From: Leptasterias polaris
Taxonomy: Eukaryota > Echinodermata > Asteroidea > Forcipulatida > Asteriidae
Length of the DNA stretch: 64,000 nucleotides
Direction of reading: 5' to 3'
Assembly: GCA_037783415.1 (NCBI GenBank)
Contig: JAZGTN010000240.1
Span: forward strand, 1-64,000
Made by a program: the position numbers and the translations under genes
Part shown: positions 34,801-47,440 of the stretch, piece by piece
How positions within the stretch are numbered: position 1 is the stretch's first letter
Layout: each line of letters begins with the position of its first letter
The notes under the pieces: generated by a model
Database searches by the model: none
What the model was told of the DNA's origin: nothing
What the model saw: the letters and a program-made list of their open reading frames with translations, nothing else

Positions 34801-34892
34801 TGAGCAGTAAATGTTAGACAAGGGTAAAATTTTGTTTATGAATCAGAAAACCGGAACAGCTTCGTGTTTGTACACAAACACCTCAAGTCTAG

Positions 34893-37800
34893 TTATTATT
34901 ATTATTCTTTGTTTCCACTCAAATCCCATAGCATTTGCACACGTTTTTTTCTTTAAGCCTAATATCCTAGAGCGCAAATACGAAAGAGTTAAAACATATA
35001 TCAAATTGAAGCTTAGAACATAAACTTAACTCTAAATGTAAAAAATGTAAAAATTCTTAATTAATTAGCCACTTTACAGCGAGGTGAATATTTAATTAGC
35101 CAGACTTTAGAGCACTCTATCTCAAAAAGTAGACGACCGATCGTCAAACTTTTTTCAGTTTTAGACTTTTTGGGTACTGTAGATGTGCTTTTCGGCCTAA
35201 AATGTGGAACGACGTCACAATGACGTCATTTATTGCGCGTTTTCGCCCATGTACAAAACAAACAGAGATAGTGAAAACAAATCCGACTTCTAGAAACACT
35301 GTTTTTTCAATTAAGCTCAAATTAAACGTCTTAGATAACACAAATGTTTCTTAAAACAAGAAAGATTTGATTGACGCTCAGTTTAAAAGCATCAAAACGT
35401 ATTAAAACATTGTCAGTAGAAAATAAACCCAAATTCTCAGACAAATTGAACGCCATGGGTACTCTGTCTAGAATTTTATATGTGTTTAAATACGAAAAGC
35501 AGTCAAATTAACAAATTTTGAAAAGATTGTAGCTCTGGGAGGTTCATGTCGTCGTGTACCACCACTCAGATCTGCAGGTCGTTATTAAGGTTTTTTTTAG
35601 CGTGGACGACGAAACCTGTTATGCCGTGTTTTATGAGAAATATCCGGCGTGTAGACTTGTCTGCTCTTGGGTCCCGTTCGCCGGAAAACGATAGTGTTTT
35701 AGCAATAAAAAGAGCTGATTGAGGAAAGGTGTGGTAAAGAGAAATTCGTTTTTCATGGCTAAACGGTCAGTGTTGGATTTGGGGGTGTGAAGAGACAAAA
35801 TTACAATACAATCGTATCCCATATGAATTTACTGTTTTAGCCTAAACAAATATAACATACTCGATTGGCATTTCAGGGTAGAAAAATTGTTACGATTACG
35901 AATTAAATACAACATCATTTTGTTTACATGCATTTACAGTTATTTTTTAGTAAACTCGTAATCATTTCTGAAACGGTCAGTTACATGTGTAACCGTTCAC
36001 ATTTATTATGGTCAAAATTTCGCGACACTTTTGAGGATGATTTTTCAACATTTATCCGAACCGTAATAATGTAGATGCTCAACCGGTTGATCGGATGGTT
36101 AACCGTGTGACCGTCACAGGCAGGCTTACAAAGCCTCAGCATTTAAATGTAAACGTAAACATTTAAACGTTTAACAGGATTATCATTTGGTTAACCAGGT
36201 AACCGTGCAATTGATTTGTTGTGGAACGCCCTCTAGCGTTCAATGTTTCTTTCAACTAATGCCGCACGCAAAGTAATGAAATAACAAAGAATTAAGCCTG
36301 TAAATTGGAAACGATATAGGTGTGTTTGGCAATTATTATGGTCAGCATTTCGCAGCAGTTTTCAAGTGAATTTTTCAACGTTTATCCGAACCGTACAAAT
36401 GTGAACGTTTAACCGTAAGATCTGTCACTTAACCGTGTAACCGTCACAGGCTTACGTATAAGCCTGCGCATTCACGATTTGTTGTGGAACGCCCCCTAGC
36501 GTGCAATGTTTCTCACAAATATTGCTACACGCACAGATGTAATGAAATAACAAAGACTATGAGTCTGTAAATTTGGGAATGATATGTGTGTGTGTTTTAT
36601 GGGATATTGTGCTGTGATTAACCGTGTAACCGTCACAGGCTTACGTATAAGCCTGCGCATTCACGAATTGTTGTGGAACGCCCCCTAGCGTGCAATGTTT
36701 CTCACAAATATTGCTACACGCACAGATGTAATGAAATAACAAAGACTATGAGTCTGTAAATTGGGAATGATAAGTGTGTGTTTTATGGGATATTGTGCTG
36801 TGAAAATCGTGATCACAGTTATTATGGTCAGCATTACGCGGCACTTTTTAAGTGATTTTTTCAACGTTTATCCGAACCGTACAAATAAATGTAAACGTTT
36901 AACCATAAGATCTGTCAGCTAACCGTGTAACCGTCACAGGCTTACGTATAAGCCTGCGCATTCACGAATTGTTGTGGAACGCCCCCAGCGTGCAATGTTT
37001 CTCACAAATATTGCTACACGCACAGATGTAATGAAATAACAAAGACTATGAGTCTGTAAATTGGGAATGATATGTGTGTGTTTTATGGGATATTGTGCTG
37101 TGAAAATCGTGATCACAGTTATTATGGTCAGCATTACGCGGCACTTTTTAAGTGATTTTTTCAACGTTTATCCGAACCGTACAAATAAATGTAAATGTTT
37201 AACCGTAAGATCTGTCACTTAACCGTGTAACCGTCACAGGCTTATGTATAAGCCTGAGCATTCACGGTTATTTTTGGTCAACATACCGTTTCTGAAACAG
37301 TTGGTGACCCGTGTAACAGCAGTTTCATGAACAAAATTTCAAGTAAAAAAACCTGTTTACACAACCTTGCATGTGACCTATTATCCTAAAGCATACAAAT
37401 ATGAAAGAGTTAGATCCTATATCAAATTGAAGCTTAGTACATGAGCTTAACTCTCAATGTAATTTTTTAAAATTATTCTGAATTAATTTGCCCATTTACA
37501 GTGAGGTGAATATTTAATTAGCCAATCTTGAGATCACTGTATCTCGAAAAGCCTTGGGTAACCGTGACCCATGTTGACCTTTACTTCCGGGTCAACCGGA
37601 AGTGGGACCATATCTCAAGAACTACACAATCGTTTTTCAAACTGTTTGTAGTTATAGACTCCTTTGGCATTGTAGATCAACCTTGGATAACCGTGACCTC
37701 ATGTAAACCTTTACTTCCGGGTCAACCGGAAAAGGGACCAAATCTCAAGAACTACACAACCGTTTTTCAAACTGTTTTTAGTTATAGACTCCTTGGGCAT

Positions 37801-38663
37801 TGGAGATTAGCCTTGGCTAACCATGACCCCATGTTGACCTTTACTTCCGGGTCAACCTGAAGTGGGACCATATCTCAAGAACTACATAACCGATTTTCAA
37901 ACTTTTTTCAGTTATAGACTCCTTGGGCATTGCAGATAAGCCTTGGGTAACCGTGACCCCATGTTGACCTTTACCTCCGGGTCAACCGGAAGTGGGACCA
38001 TATTTCAAGAACTACACAGCCGATTTAAAAACATTTTTCAGTTCTAGACTCCTTGGCCATGGGATATTAGCCTTGGTAACCGTGACCCCATGTTGACCTT
38101 TACTTCCGGGTCAACCAAAAGTGGGACCATATCTCAAGAATTACACAACCGATTTTCAAACTTTTTTCAGTTATAAACTCCTTGGGCATTGTAGATCAAA
38201 CTTGATAACCGTGACCGCATGTTGACCTTTACTTCCAAGTCAACCGGAAGTAAGACCATATCTCAAGAACTACACAACCGATTTTCAAACTGTTTTCAGT
38301 TATAGACTCGTGGGGCATTGAAGACTAGCCTTGGGTAACCGTGACCCCATGTTGACCTTTACCTATGGGTCAACCGGAAGTGGGACCATATCTCAAGAGT
38401 TACACAGCCGATTTTCAAACTTTTTTCAGTTATAGACTCCTTGGGCATTGCAGATTAGCCATGGGTAACCATGACCCCATGTTGACCTTTACTTCCAGGT
38501 CAACCGGAAGTGAGACCACATCTCAAGAACTACACAACCGATATTCAATTTCTTTTCAGTTATAAACCATTTGAGCAGTAAATGTTAGACAAGGGTTAAA
38601 TTTTGTTTAAGAATCAGAAAACCGGAACAGCTTCGTGTTTGTACACAAACACCTCAAGTCTAG
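34893..38663 (+). mobile_element. Helentron-like element, unit 2 of the tandem pair
   Basis: It begins directly after the 3' end of unit 1, inside the TTA microsatellite, so the 5' hairpin is missing. It then repeats the unit 1 order: CAAATCCCATAGCATTTGCA, GCCTAATATCCTAGAGCGCA, the AACGCCC repeats, the minisatellite, and the same 3' palindrome and CTAG. Block B flank (TTAACTTTAGTTTGCCCC) resumes at 38664. Confidence 0.8.
37552..38590 (+). repeat. Minisatellite, eight units of about 130 bp (unit 2)
   Basis: Same unit as at 33765-34800, starting near 37552, 37680, 37811, 37938, 38069, 38205, 38333 and 38461. Confidence 0.9.
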
Positions 38664-39299
38664 TTAACTTTAGTTTGCCCCAAAAGTCTTTACTGAGTAA
38701 CAGCGATACATTTTTGCATCTTATTCTTCAAAGATAAAAATCTCATTTTCTTTTGGTTGTGTTTTCCTCCTTTTTTTTGACCCCCTGAAACCATGAACAA
38801 ATTTGAATAGATTTCAACAGACCACTTGTCTACCTGATAGGCATACGATTGTAGGCCCAACGTTTGTTTAGCTATTTCTTTTAACAGTGTCAACAAATTT
38901 TCTTCTCTGCAGTGTGAAACAGCATACAACCACATACATGTATGTAAACAAGGAACAGCAAGTCACAACTACAGCCTAAAGTATTTCAGGTGAGTCCCCT
39001 AACATGTTTTCTACAGAAACTTAAATGTCAGTTGATGCTTAGAAAGGACAATGGCAGAAAGTTTTGACCTTGTGGTCACTCAGTGCGAATGAAGTTCAGT
39101 TTTTTATTCAGGTAATTATCAAACATGCAAACTTGTTCATGTTACCGTGGAATTAATCATGCTGTGTGTTGCACTGGCACAGACATAGCAGAGCAGTCGA
39201 TCAAAGTGCAGATGATTCGCTTTTTTTGACACAGGCTCTGTGAATATTTTGCGCACTCACTATGATTCAGTATAAGCACGGTGACCATATACTTTACAC

Positions 39300-41110
39300 C
39301 CAGCCACAACACGTTTGCTGGGCTACCTCGGTGGCAAAAGTCATGCTTATTGGTCAGAAGAAGATGGCATGTGAAGTAACAAACAAAACATACTCAACTT
39401 GTGTTCTATATTCCTGACAAATGTCCGCCAGGCCTAGGCAAAGTAACCTGTGAAACCCTTGGTTTACTACAGAGAGTTTATACCATGATGAAGCCAGACT
39501 GTGGTTTTGACGGTACTGGTTGTCTCCGGGGCTCACCTGTTCATATTAAGCTGACAGACACTGCCACTCCCTACTGTGTGGCAGCCCCTCGTTGTATTCC
39601 CTTGCCACTTCTCCCACAGTCATATGAAGCAGAGAAAATGGAAACTCAAGGCATTGTCAAATGAATCACAGAACCAACAGGTTGGTGTGCTCCGATAGTG
39701 ATTGTACCAATGAAGAGCACTAAGATCAGAGTATGCGTTGATCTCTGGCAGTTGCCATAGAGAGAGAGAGCAATTCACAATCCCTACACTGGAGAAGTTT
39801 TAGGGAAAGTTGGAGGAGCGCAAGGGTACTCGATTCTTGGTGCCAAGCATGGATTTTTGGAAGTTCCTTTTGGACAGTGCTCAGGTTGTTGTCTGCACTT
39901 AGCGATATTCCTCACTCCATCTGAACGCTTCTGTTTTCCACGCCTACCTTCATGGCATCACAGCACATAATGAGTGACCTACTTGTTGACCCTGAGGGAG
40001 TGGTTGTCCATATGGATGACATTCTCATCACCTGCCTTACACAGACAGAGCATAATGACAGACTGAATTCAGTACTCAGGAGCGCTGGATTGTGGCTTGA
40101 TAAAGAAAATTTGAAAACTGCACAGGATCACATGTAACCTTTATCTCGGTCTCCAGTTTAGACGAAGATGGCATGCATGCTAATTCAACCAGGATAGCAA
40201 TGAAAGTTCAGATGGGAACAACAACTTTGAAGGAGGAAGTGCAGAGACTTATAGGAATAACCAACTCGTTGTCACGGTTCGTCCCGCATTCATCATCGGT
40301 TGCTGCTCCAACTACAGACCTTTGAAGGACAATATTGGTTGGATTTGGAGAGCATTACAGAAAAGTGTTTTCAAAAACCTCAAGACACTCCTGTCAAAAT
40401 CACTTGCATTCTATGACGCAAAGATGTACCATGGTCAGTGCTGATGCCAGTAACTATGTGGTATCACATGTTGCTTCATCTTGAAACAACAGAATGATGA
40501 TAGTTTGAAAACAGTGGCCTACTGTTCTACAACTTTGAGTCCTGCTGAAAGGAAACATGCACAGATGAAGAAAGAACTTTTGGCTAGTGTCTGGTCATGT
40601 GAGCGATTCTATGTGTACATTTAATCAGAACTACGTGACACTACAAAGCTGATCACAAACCACTGGCGTCTTTGATTATTTCAGAGGATCTTTGTGATGC
40701 ACCACTACATTGCCAACGCCTTCTGATGTGCCTGATGTATCACTGTACTTCTGTCTATTCACTGGGTAAGACACAAGTTATAGCTGATATTATGTAACGC
40801 CGAAGTTACGCCCAAGAAGATCCTTGTCATTTGATTGGAGGACTGGAGGTCATGTGGTATTGGTTATTATTCATGGCATAAATAACTCGAGAAAATATTC
40901 TTACCGTTGCACTCATAAATATTCATTATTCCGTTACTGAGTCATGAGTGCCAATTTCTACCAATCAGACAGCAGAAGCCAGTGAAGATCTTGAAGCTGG
41001 AATCACAGCTCATGTCAACATGGTATTGAGCCAGTGGCCAGCAATGGATGATAAACTCATGGAGACTGCACGTGAGACTGAACAAGATGACAATTTGTCA
41101 CTCGTGGCAT
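39300..41110 (+). pseudogene. Ty3/gypsy pol remnant (block B copy)
   Basis: Same order as the block A copy but longer: region before RT (39401-39664), RT with IRVCVDL and HMDDILI (40009-40030), then an RNase H-like stretch near 40500-40690 ([20 protein letters not shown] and ADHKPLASL). Several stops and frameshifts. No LTR is recognised on this side. Confidence 0.75.
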
Positions 41111-41790
41111 CTTACTTTTAAAAAATCAACCAGAAGAAACAACTGAAAGCTGACACAAAACAGAATGGAAAGCGAGCATCCCAGAGTACTTCAATCGCAA
41201 ACATGGTGTCAGTACAGTGAACCAACTGATCATTGGAGCACCCGTGAAAATCTGTAAAAACAAAAAGCTCCAATGGCACACATCGTCTGCACTGCTGGAT
41301 CAACTCAATTCAATATGGTGAAGGAGAATGGAACAGAGTACTGATGCAACTGTCATCACATTCTGTCAATGCTAGAACCATCACAAGAACCCATCCCTTT
41401 TTTTCCCAGACGATAGTGCCCAGCAGAAACCAACTGACCAGCAACAACACATCCAAAGACCTCCACAATAAACAAGAAATCCACCTACATGTACTTGGCA
41501 CCAGGACTACATTATGATTTGAACACTCTTCATTAATGGAATATTTAGACAATCTTAATCATTGGACTGTGATCTGGCTACGTTTCAATATCATCGTTAG
41601 AAATTGATAAACAACTGACTTTGATTGGTTCTGTTGCTGTTTTCAATGTTGCGTCTTCTTTCAATTTTAATCGGAAGTGTTGACAAAAACCCAAGGTAGA
41701 AGCAAGTTATCTGAAACTAACATGTACTGACGATGCATAATTTTGTTTAACACTAAATGTTGCAAATTTTGTATTTTTTGTGTGTTGCAG

Positions 41791-41898
41791 AAATAATTAC
41801 CATCTCCAAAAATCTACACCTCAACAAGTAGACGTCCAAGACTATAGTGTATGAAAACAGAGCTGCACTCTCCAGTAGAAGATGTGAACTTTTTAAAT
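41791..41898 (+). other. Repeated exon-like unit, copy 3
   Basis: Acceptor TGTGTTGCAG; the most diverged copy. The usual donor (AGTAGAAG/ATGTG) has lost its GT, and the next GTAAGC lies at 41899. The common frame has a stop. Confidence 0.4.
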
Positions 41899-42369
41899 GT
41901 AAGCTTTTAAATATTCACTCCCCTCCCACATGGAGCTCTGTAAAAAATTTGCAGAGTGTCTGTTGTTTCTCTTATTTAAACTGTTAAAGTTAGTTTCTGT
42001 CTTTTTCTTGTAGCAGTACAATTCATTCAAAGATGTTTGGCAATCATTCAAGAGTTGGAAGGCTGGGTTTGTGATGTGTGATGTTACATTTAAAGTTTAG
42101 TTTGTCATTCGCTAGATAAGTGTCTTTCTCAGAGAGAAAGAGCTCACTGATGATCAAGTTCATACCAGCACCAATCCCCAAGAGAACTGTCACTGGCATT
42201 TGCCGGCCCCCAAAATCACTGTTGCTTTTTTTTATATCATAATAATCAAAATAATCCTGAAATGAATGCGTTCCTCCTAAAAGTATTTTTGCAACTTACA
42301 ATGTTGGTTATCTTCACTTATTGTTGATTGAAAGTATTTACAAAATCGAAAGGTAAAAGCAAGGTCTCT

Positions 42370-42600
42370 AAACCTAGCTGTTTTAATAATAATAATAATA
42401 ATAATAACCAGTTCTTATATAGCGCATTTCACAATAACGTCTCAATGCGCTTTACATTAGTGCCCTGGTCATTGGGCCAATAACATTCCTTTTTAATCTT
42501 TCTCAGCTCCCTGGGGAGTATACAGCCTGTGCTGCAATATATGCGCTACTAGGCTAAATCAATCACAAGAACCATCTCTGCCCTCACAGGTAATGATGGG
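42370..42600. repeat. AAT microsatellite and TATATAGCGC dispersed repeat
   Basis: An (AAT)n run, then CTTATATAGCGCATTTCACA, CAATGCGCTTTACA and CAATCACAAGAACCATC. Related to 14880-15012. It is inserted in the intron-like segment before exon-like copy 4. Confidence 0.65.
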
Positions 42601-42660
42601 TAATGTTCTTACACACTAAATTCTCAATGTGGCAAGTTGTGTATTTTGTTTGTGTTGCAG

Positions 42661-42731
42661 TCAAGATTAGCATCTCCAAAGACATCTACCCCTCAACAAG
42701 TAGATGTCCAAGCTGCGATCTCCAGAAAAAG
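42661..42731 (+). other. Repeated exon-like unit, copy 4
   Basis: Acceptor TGTGTTGCAG, donor AGAAAAAG/GTGAATT. Open throughout: KISISKDIYPSTSRCPSCD and QKK. It is shorter than the others because of an internal deletion. Confidence 0.5.
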
Positions 42732-42769
42732 GTGAATTCCAAATTCTTTTAATATTTATCCTTGGTACC

Positions 42770-43375
42770 AAACAACGGCGTACCCAGGATTATGTCCTAG
42801 GCGGGGCTCAAAGAAATGTAACAGGTGGGGTCCAGGGGCCGGCCTGAGGGAAGCTCTGAGCTTTTGGCGCTTAAGGGGTGAAATATCAAGCCTCTGTATG
42901 CCTAAAAACTGAGAAATAGACACACTGTTTAAACACTTCTGATCCATACCAATCTTAATTTTACTGGAAATCTTTAGGTAACATCAAAGGGCTCAAGACA
43001 ATTTTACTTCAAGAAATCAACTAGGCCGAGAGGAAAAAACAACCAGCGAAAAACATGAAAGCAAAATCGCGTGTTTTGACGATCGTATTGCCTAATGTCT
43101 GCCCTTAATAATGGTACTTTCATCAAAAACTATTTTCATAAATTTGTGATATGAGGATCAGTTTTATAGACTTCTTTTGCACTGACACATTCTCAATTCA
43201 ACAACCACTGTTCGTCGACAACTCATATTAGAAAAAAATGCAATGAACTTTCCTCGCATCGCATGCAAGGTGAATTAGACCGTATCTATCGACAAAAGTT
43301 GTCAATGTTTAAATAGCCTTACTCCAAGGCTGTGTATCTAAGTACAGAATCTGCAGGCCTGCACCGCATTGTGCT
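42770..43375. repeat. Three-copy segmental repeat, copy 2
   Basis: Same landmarks as 18760-19480, placed just after exon-like copy 4. Confidence 0.85.
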
Positions 43376-43529
43376 GGTACTTTTTACTCAGTCAATCTTG
43401 AATGGCACAGAGTTAAAGTCTAGCCAAGCTTTCTTATGAGTATGGTTATAATCAACAGCCAATCACAGTGAGCGGACTGTTGGTTTAGGCTTGGATGTTA
43501 GACTTACTGTATTGTACTGCACAAATTTG

Positions 43530-43790
43530 CGGTCAGGTTGGTGTAGTGGTATCTTGCCTCGCCTTCCACCTATGGGACCCCGGTTCGAATCCCACCTGGG
43601 GCACTATGTGGATTGGGTTTTCAGTCCCTGCCTGATCGCGTGGGTTTTCCCTGGAATAATTCTCTGGGGTTTTCCTCCCACATCTAAAACTGAAACTTCC
43701 TTCATTGTCTTCTCTTCACTCTATACCATCCTGTTATTGGCGACTTGATCGCTGTTGGATTTGGTTAATAAATAAATAAAATAAAAATAC
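43530..43790 (+). mobile_element. tRNA-derived SINE, plus strand
   Basis: A box TGGTGTAGTGG (43539-43549), B box GGTTCGAATCC (43582-43592), a body with GTGGATTGGGTTTTCAGTCC, and an AATAAATAAATAAA tail. It is nearly complete, the best SINE copy in the window. Confidence 0.88.
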
Positions 43791-44083
43791 CTAAGGATGC
43801 TTTCATTTAAAGTTGAGTTTGTCATTTGCTAGATAAGTTTCATTCTGAGAGAGAGCTCACTGATGACAAAGTTCATACCAGCACCAATCCTCAAGAGAAC
43901 TGTTACATGCATTTGACCTCCCACAAAATCACCGTTGATTATTTTGATTGCAGCAATCAAAGTAATCCTGAAATGAATAAATTCCTCCAAACAGGTTTTT
44001 CGTTTCTTAAAGGTAATAGCAAGTTATCTGAACCTAGCTGTTTTTAATGATTTGTGATGTAATTTTGTTTGTGTTCCAATCAG

Positions 44084-44185
44084 GCTCCTGATCAGCATCT
44101 CCAAAGACATCCACCAGTCAACAAGTAGATGTCCAAGACCAGCCTGGATGACTTATAATAAGGGAGCTGCACTTTCCAGTAAAAG
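44084..44185 (+). other. Repeated exon-like unit, copy 5
   Basis: Acceptor GTTCCAATCAG, donor AGTAAAAG/GTGAATT. Carries a small CCTGAT insertion near its 5' end; reads LISISKDIHQSTSRCPRP onward without a stop. Confidence 0.5.
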
Positions 44186-44219
44186 GTGAATTTCCAAAAA
44201 GCATACTTTTGATATTCAT

Positions 44220-44870
44220 CCATATCCCAAACAATGGCGTACCCAGGATTATGTCTTAGGCGGGGCTCAAAGAAATATAACAGGTGGGGTTCAGGGGCCG
44301 GCCTGAGGGAAGCTCTGAACTTTTGCACTTTAATAAGGGGTGAAATATCAAGCCTCTGTATGCTTAAAAACTGAGAAATAGACACACTGTTTAAACACTT
44401 CTGATGATCCATATCAATCTTAGTTTTACTTGAAACATTTCTGTAACATCAACAGGCTCACAGAAAATGTTACTCCAACAAATCAATTAGGCCGAGAGTA
44501 AAAACAAAACCAGCAAAAAACATTGAAGCAAATTTTGTTGAGAAGATCTCATCACCAAATTTCTGACCTAAATAATGGTACTTTCGTGATATGACTTCTT
44601 TTATAGACTTCTTTTGCACTGACGCATTCTTTATTCAACGACCACTGTTAGTCAACAACGCATATTCAGAAAAAATGCAATGAACTTTGCCCCACATCGC
44701 ATGCAAGGTGCATCACACCACATCTATCGACAAAAGTTGTCGATGTTTGAATAGCCTTACTCCAAGGCTGTGTATAGTACAAAATTCGCTGGCCTGCACC
44801 ACATTGTGATTTATTTATGAAAAGGAACACACCCTTGCGACTTTTCTCCTTTGGCTCTATCGTTCCCTCT
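44220..44870. repeat. Three-copy segmental repeat, copy 3
   Basis: Same landmarks as 18760-19480, placed just after exon-like copy 5. Confidence 0.85.
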
Positions 44871-45071
44871 TTTTTTGTCAATATTTTTTTAGGGACCCTC
44901 GGGGGACTCATTTTTTTTTGCTGCTTGTAATGTTGGTTTCCTTCACACTTTGACTTAAAGTGTCAAAAGAAATCTGAAGGTAAAAGCAAATTATCTAAAC
45001 CTAACTGTTTTAATGATGGGTAAAGTTCCTAAATGCTAAATGTCACAAATTGTGCATTTTGTTTGTTGCAG

Positions 45072-45159
45072 TCAGGCTTAGCATCTCCAGAGACATCTAC
45101 CATCAACAAGATGATGTCCAAAACCACCTTCTGATAAAGGAAAAGATGAATTCCATAAG
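45072..45159 (+). other. Repeated exon-like unit, copy 6
   Basis: Acceptor TTTGTTGCAG, donor CCATAAG/GTAAAC. Open through its length: RLSISRDIYHQQDDVQNHL and IKEKMNS. Confidence 0.5.
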
Positions 45160-45739
45160 GTAAACTTTTCAAATTTGGAGCTCTGTAATAATTCGTCACC
45201 GTTTTCACGAAGAGGGCCTTCAACAAAACCCATACATTTTGGGAAATTGTTGTTTTTACACATTTTGGATGATGTCATCATTGACATCGACATTTTATCC
45301 AAGTTTCAAGTCATAAAACATTATAGTTTCGTAATGACACTAATTAGCACAAGGACAATTTCACCCATTTTACAGTTTCAGCCACATTTCGATTTGCCTT
45401 TTTTATCACTGAAGTACATACAGTAGCGCTGGCACAGTGCCAAAAAAACCTCTGCTTTATGAGTTTTCACAAAGAGACACTTTGTATGACCTAGATAAAT
45501 TTGAGTTTTCATGAACGGACACTTTTGTTTACGCATTGGTTTGTAAATGATGCACTGCACACAGACCTCATTTGCCTAGGTTTTACCAGAGACACTTATA
45601 TTTAACAGTTAATTACTCATTAATTAAACTTACTATGATAAAAATAGCAACAGATTTGCATGATTTAAGATCTCCACTTTCATGCTTAGTAAAATGTCAA
45701 AGTTTAAACAGCAAAAAATGTCCGAAACATTGATTAACA

Positions 45740-46275
45740 AAATTGTTTAGCTTCAAATTGTTTGTTTTTTCCAATCATGAGAATGTGGCTGCTAAAGTGT
45801 CTCTTAGTGAAAATGGTGACAATTGTGCCACAACTGCCTGTAGGGCCAATGTGACCGAGTCAGTTTTTCTTAAGTCAGATGGAGTAGATTTTCTAGTCTC
45901 TTTTGAGGACATACCTTTGCAGTCCCCATCATCTGGCAAAGCCACTGCTTCTGACCCTTCTACGGAAGACATACCCTCAGGGTTCCCTGTCCTCCCCAAA
46001 AAGTGTCACTACCTGAACCAAAGGAAAGAGTGGAGCCCTACCTTTGGGTCACTGGCCTCTGGGTCTACCGTAAAGGCAAAGTGTTCAAGTCTACTGGTGG
46101 CCTACCTTAGCGGTCCATGTCATCTGGAAAGGCAGCCACACCATTGGGCTTCCTAAATCTACCAGAGACATACCTTTGCAATTACTGGCCTCTGGTAGAA
46201 CAGAAGCTCATAACAGTCCAGTAGAACAGTAGCCCATCAGACCACTAAGTCCACTCTGTCTGGACTTCCCGGGTA
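45740..46275 (+). other. Candidate exon or pseudo-exon with PSSGKA-type repeats, copy 2
   Basis: Longest frame 45743-46156: CRANVTESVFLKSDGVDF, then EDIPLQSPSSGKATA and DPSTEDIPSGFP. The same donor as copy 1 follows at 46275. After the frame ends, the similar GKA motifs continue in another frame, which suggests decay or a frameshift. Confidence 0.35.
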
Positions 46276-46279
46276 AGAA

Positions 46280-47200
46280 AAAAAACAATAACAATTGCTC
46301 CAGCATTGCTAGTGCTTCACAGCCACCAAAGCTTTCCTGGCTTTTGCATTGCAATTATCAGATATTCTGATACCAGCTAGCCCACATGGCAGTCATTACA
46401 GCCGGGCAGACTCAGGTGGAGAAAGAGAACTAACTGGCTATTGTAAGAAGTGACAATAGTTCTAGTGTGTCCTCTTGGGGCAGTTCTCCTGGGTCTCGCG
46501 GCCTATCGCCAGAGGGGTCCAAAACTCTACTCCTACAGTTCTTTAAAGAACTAACAACAACTGTGGCATTTCTGGTTTCAAAGCAAACAGAGTCTCTTCT
46601 GACTCGTCCCTTAATTACCTCAAGAACCAGCTGACTATGGGTCAGATTTGAGGTTGGGGATGCAATATCTATACTTATCTATGATGAGTTTTGCAACAAG
46701 AGGTACCCGACAATGAGTTTCCTCCAGGCATGCCATCTTTTGGCACTGTTGCTACAAGTTCTTCTGTCATGCCTACCCTGAAACATTCATCAGTCCATAG
46801 GACCCCCAGGGGTTTCCGCCGGATCATGGGATGCCCCCAACCACCCGGTGATGTACTTACCATCGAGGGGGCTCCTCTGGCTCCCTTTCCTAGTTGGAAA
46901 AGATCATAATGCTCAGAATATTTCACCCATACCTTCCCTGACAGAGAATAGAAAGTAGAAAACAAATGTTGGTTTCTTGAACAAAAATGTACTTGTTGAA
47001 CTTTCTCACGGAGTACTGTCTATTTTTAACGAGAAAAAGTAGGATAAGAAAAGAAAGATGGTAAAAAATGAAATAAAAAACAATAATGACTGTAAAAACT
47101 AAAAACTTGGATTTTGCGTGTTTCAATTGTTTGATTGTCAAAAATAAATTGTCTGTAAACTTTACCTTTCAGATTGCAGAAATGAAACTAAATGTTCCTT
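46280..47200 (+). other. Segment paralogous to 57.06-58.37 kb, unrecognised coding-like remnant
   Basis: SVSSWGSSPG..LSPEGSKTLLLQFF and a matching RVSSWGSSPGYQQHC..LSPEGF..LLLQAFEEL at 57062-57260 are the most protein-like parts. The segment may derive from a retroelement gag-like region or an old host exon. Non-coding similarity continues through CTCCTCTGGCTCCCT (46870 and 57930) and AATATTTCACCCATACCTTC. Confidence 0.4.
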
Positions 47201-47289
47201 AAAATCAATGACCAGCTGGGCATGCAACGTCAATATGGCATAGAAAAATGAATGCATGGCCAAAGAAAAGCTGAACTGAAATGAGCTTC

Positions 47290-47440
47290 CCGCTACTAGC
47301 GCGAAGCGAGAGACCGCCCACGAAGAATATTTGGTTCTAGCTGATTGGCTCAATGTATAAAACATTGCTCATTTTGCATAAAAGAAAGTGAATGACGACC
47401 TAATTGGCGCCTGTCCAAACCACAACAAACCTTGCCATGG
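47290..47440 (+). promoter_or_regulatory. Promoter-like region: GC box, inverted CCAAT, TATA
   Basis: CCGCCC (47307), GCTGATTGGCT (47340-47350, an inverted CCAAT box) and ATGTATAAAAC (47354-47364) lie in promoter order. They are followed 70 bp later by a good start context (CTTGCCATGGCAAC, ATG 47437). CpG is locally frequent. It would drive the IRF-like gene. Confidence 0.45.

Larger units (their letters stand above)
30937..34892 (+). mobile_element. Helentron/Helitron2-like non-autonomous element, unit 1 of a tandem pair
   Basis: The 5' end is an AGCTGTTCCGA..TCGGAACAGCT hairpin, duplicated at 30938 and 31007. The 3' end is GGAACAGCT, the perfect palindrome GTGTTTGTACACAAACAC, then CTCAAGTCTAG. 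The 5'-terminal AGCTGTTCC is inverted near, but not at, the 3' end, as in the asymmetric terminal repeats of Helentrons. Block A (15541-15580) is the empty site, and insertion lies between T residues. There is no Rep/helicase frame. The interior has repeated TGTGGAACGCCC segments and a minisatellite of about 130 bp. Confidence 0.75.

Noticed and set aside
43491..43748. Frame reading RSGWCSGILPRLPPMGPRF as a gene
   Set aside because: It is the translation of the tRNA-derived SINE with its A and B boxes.
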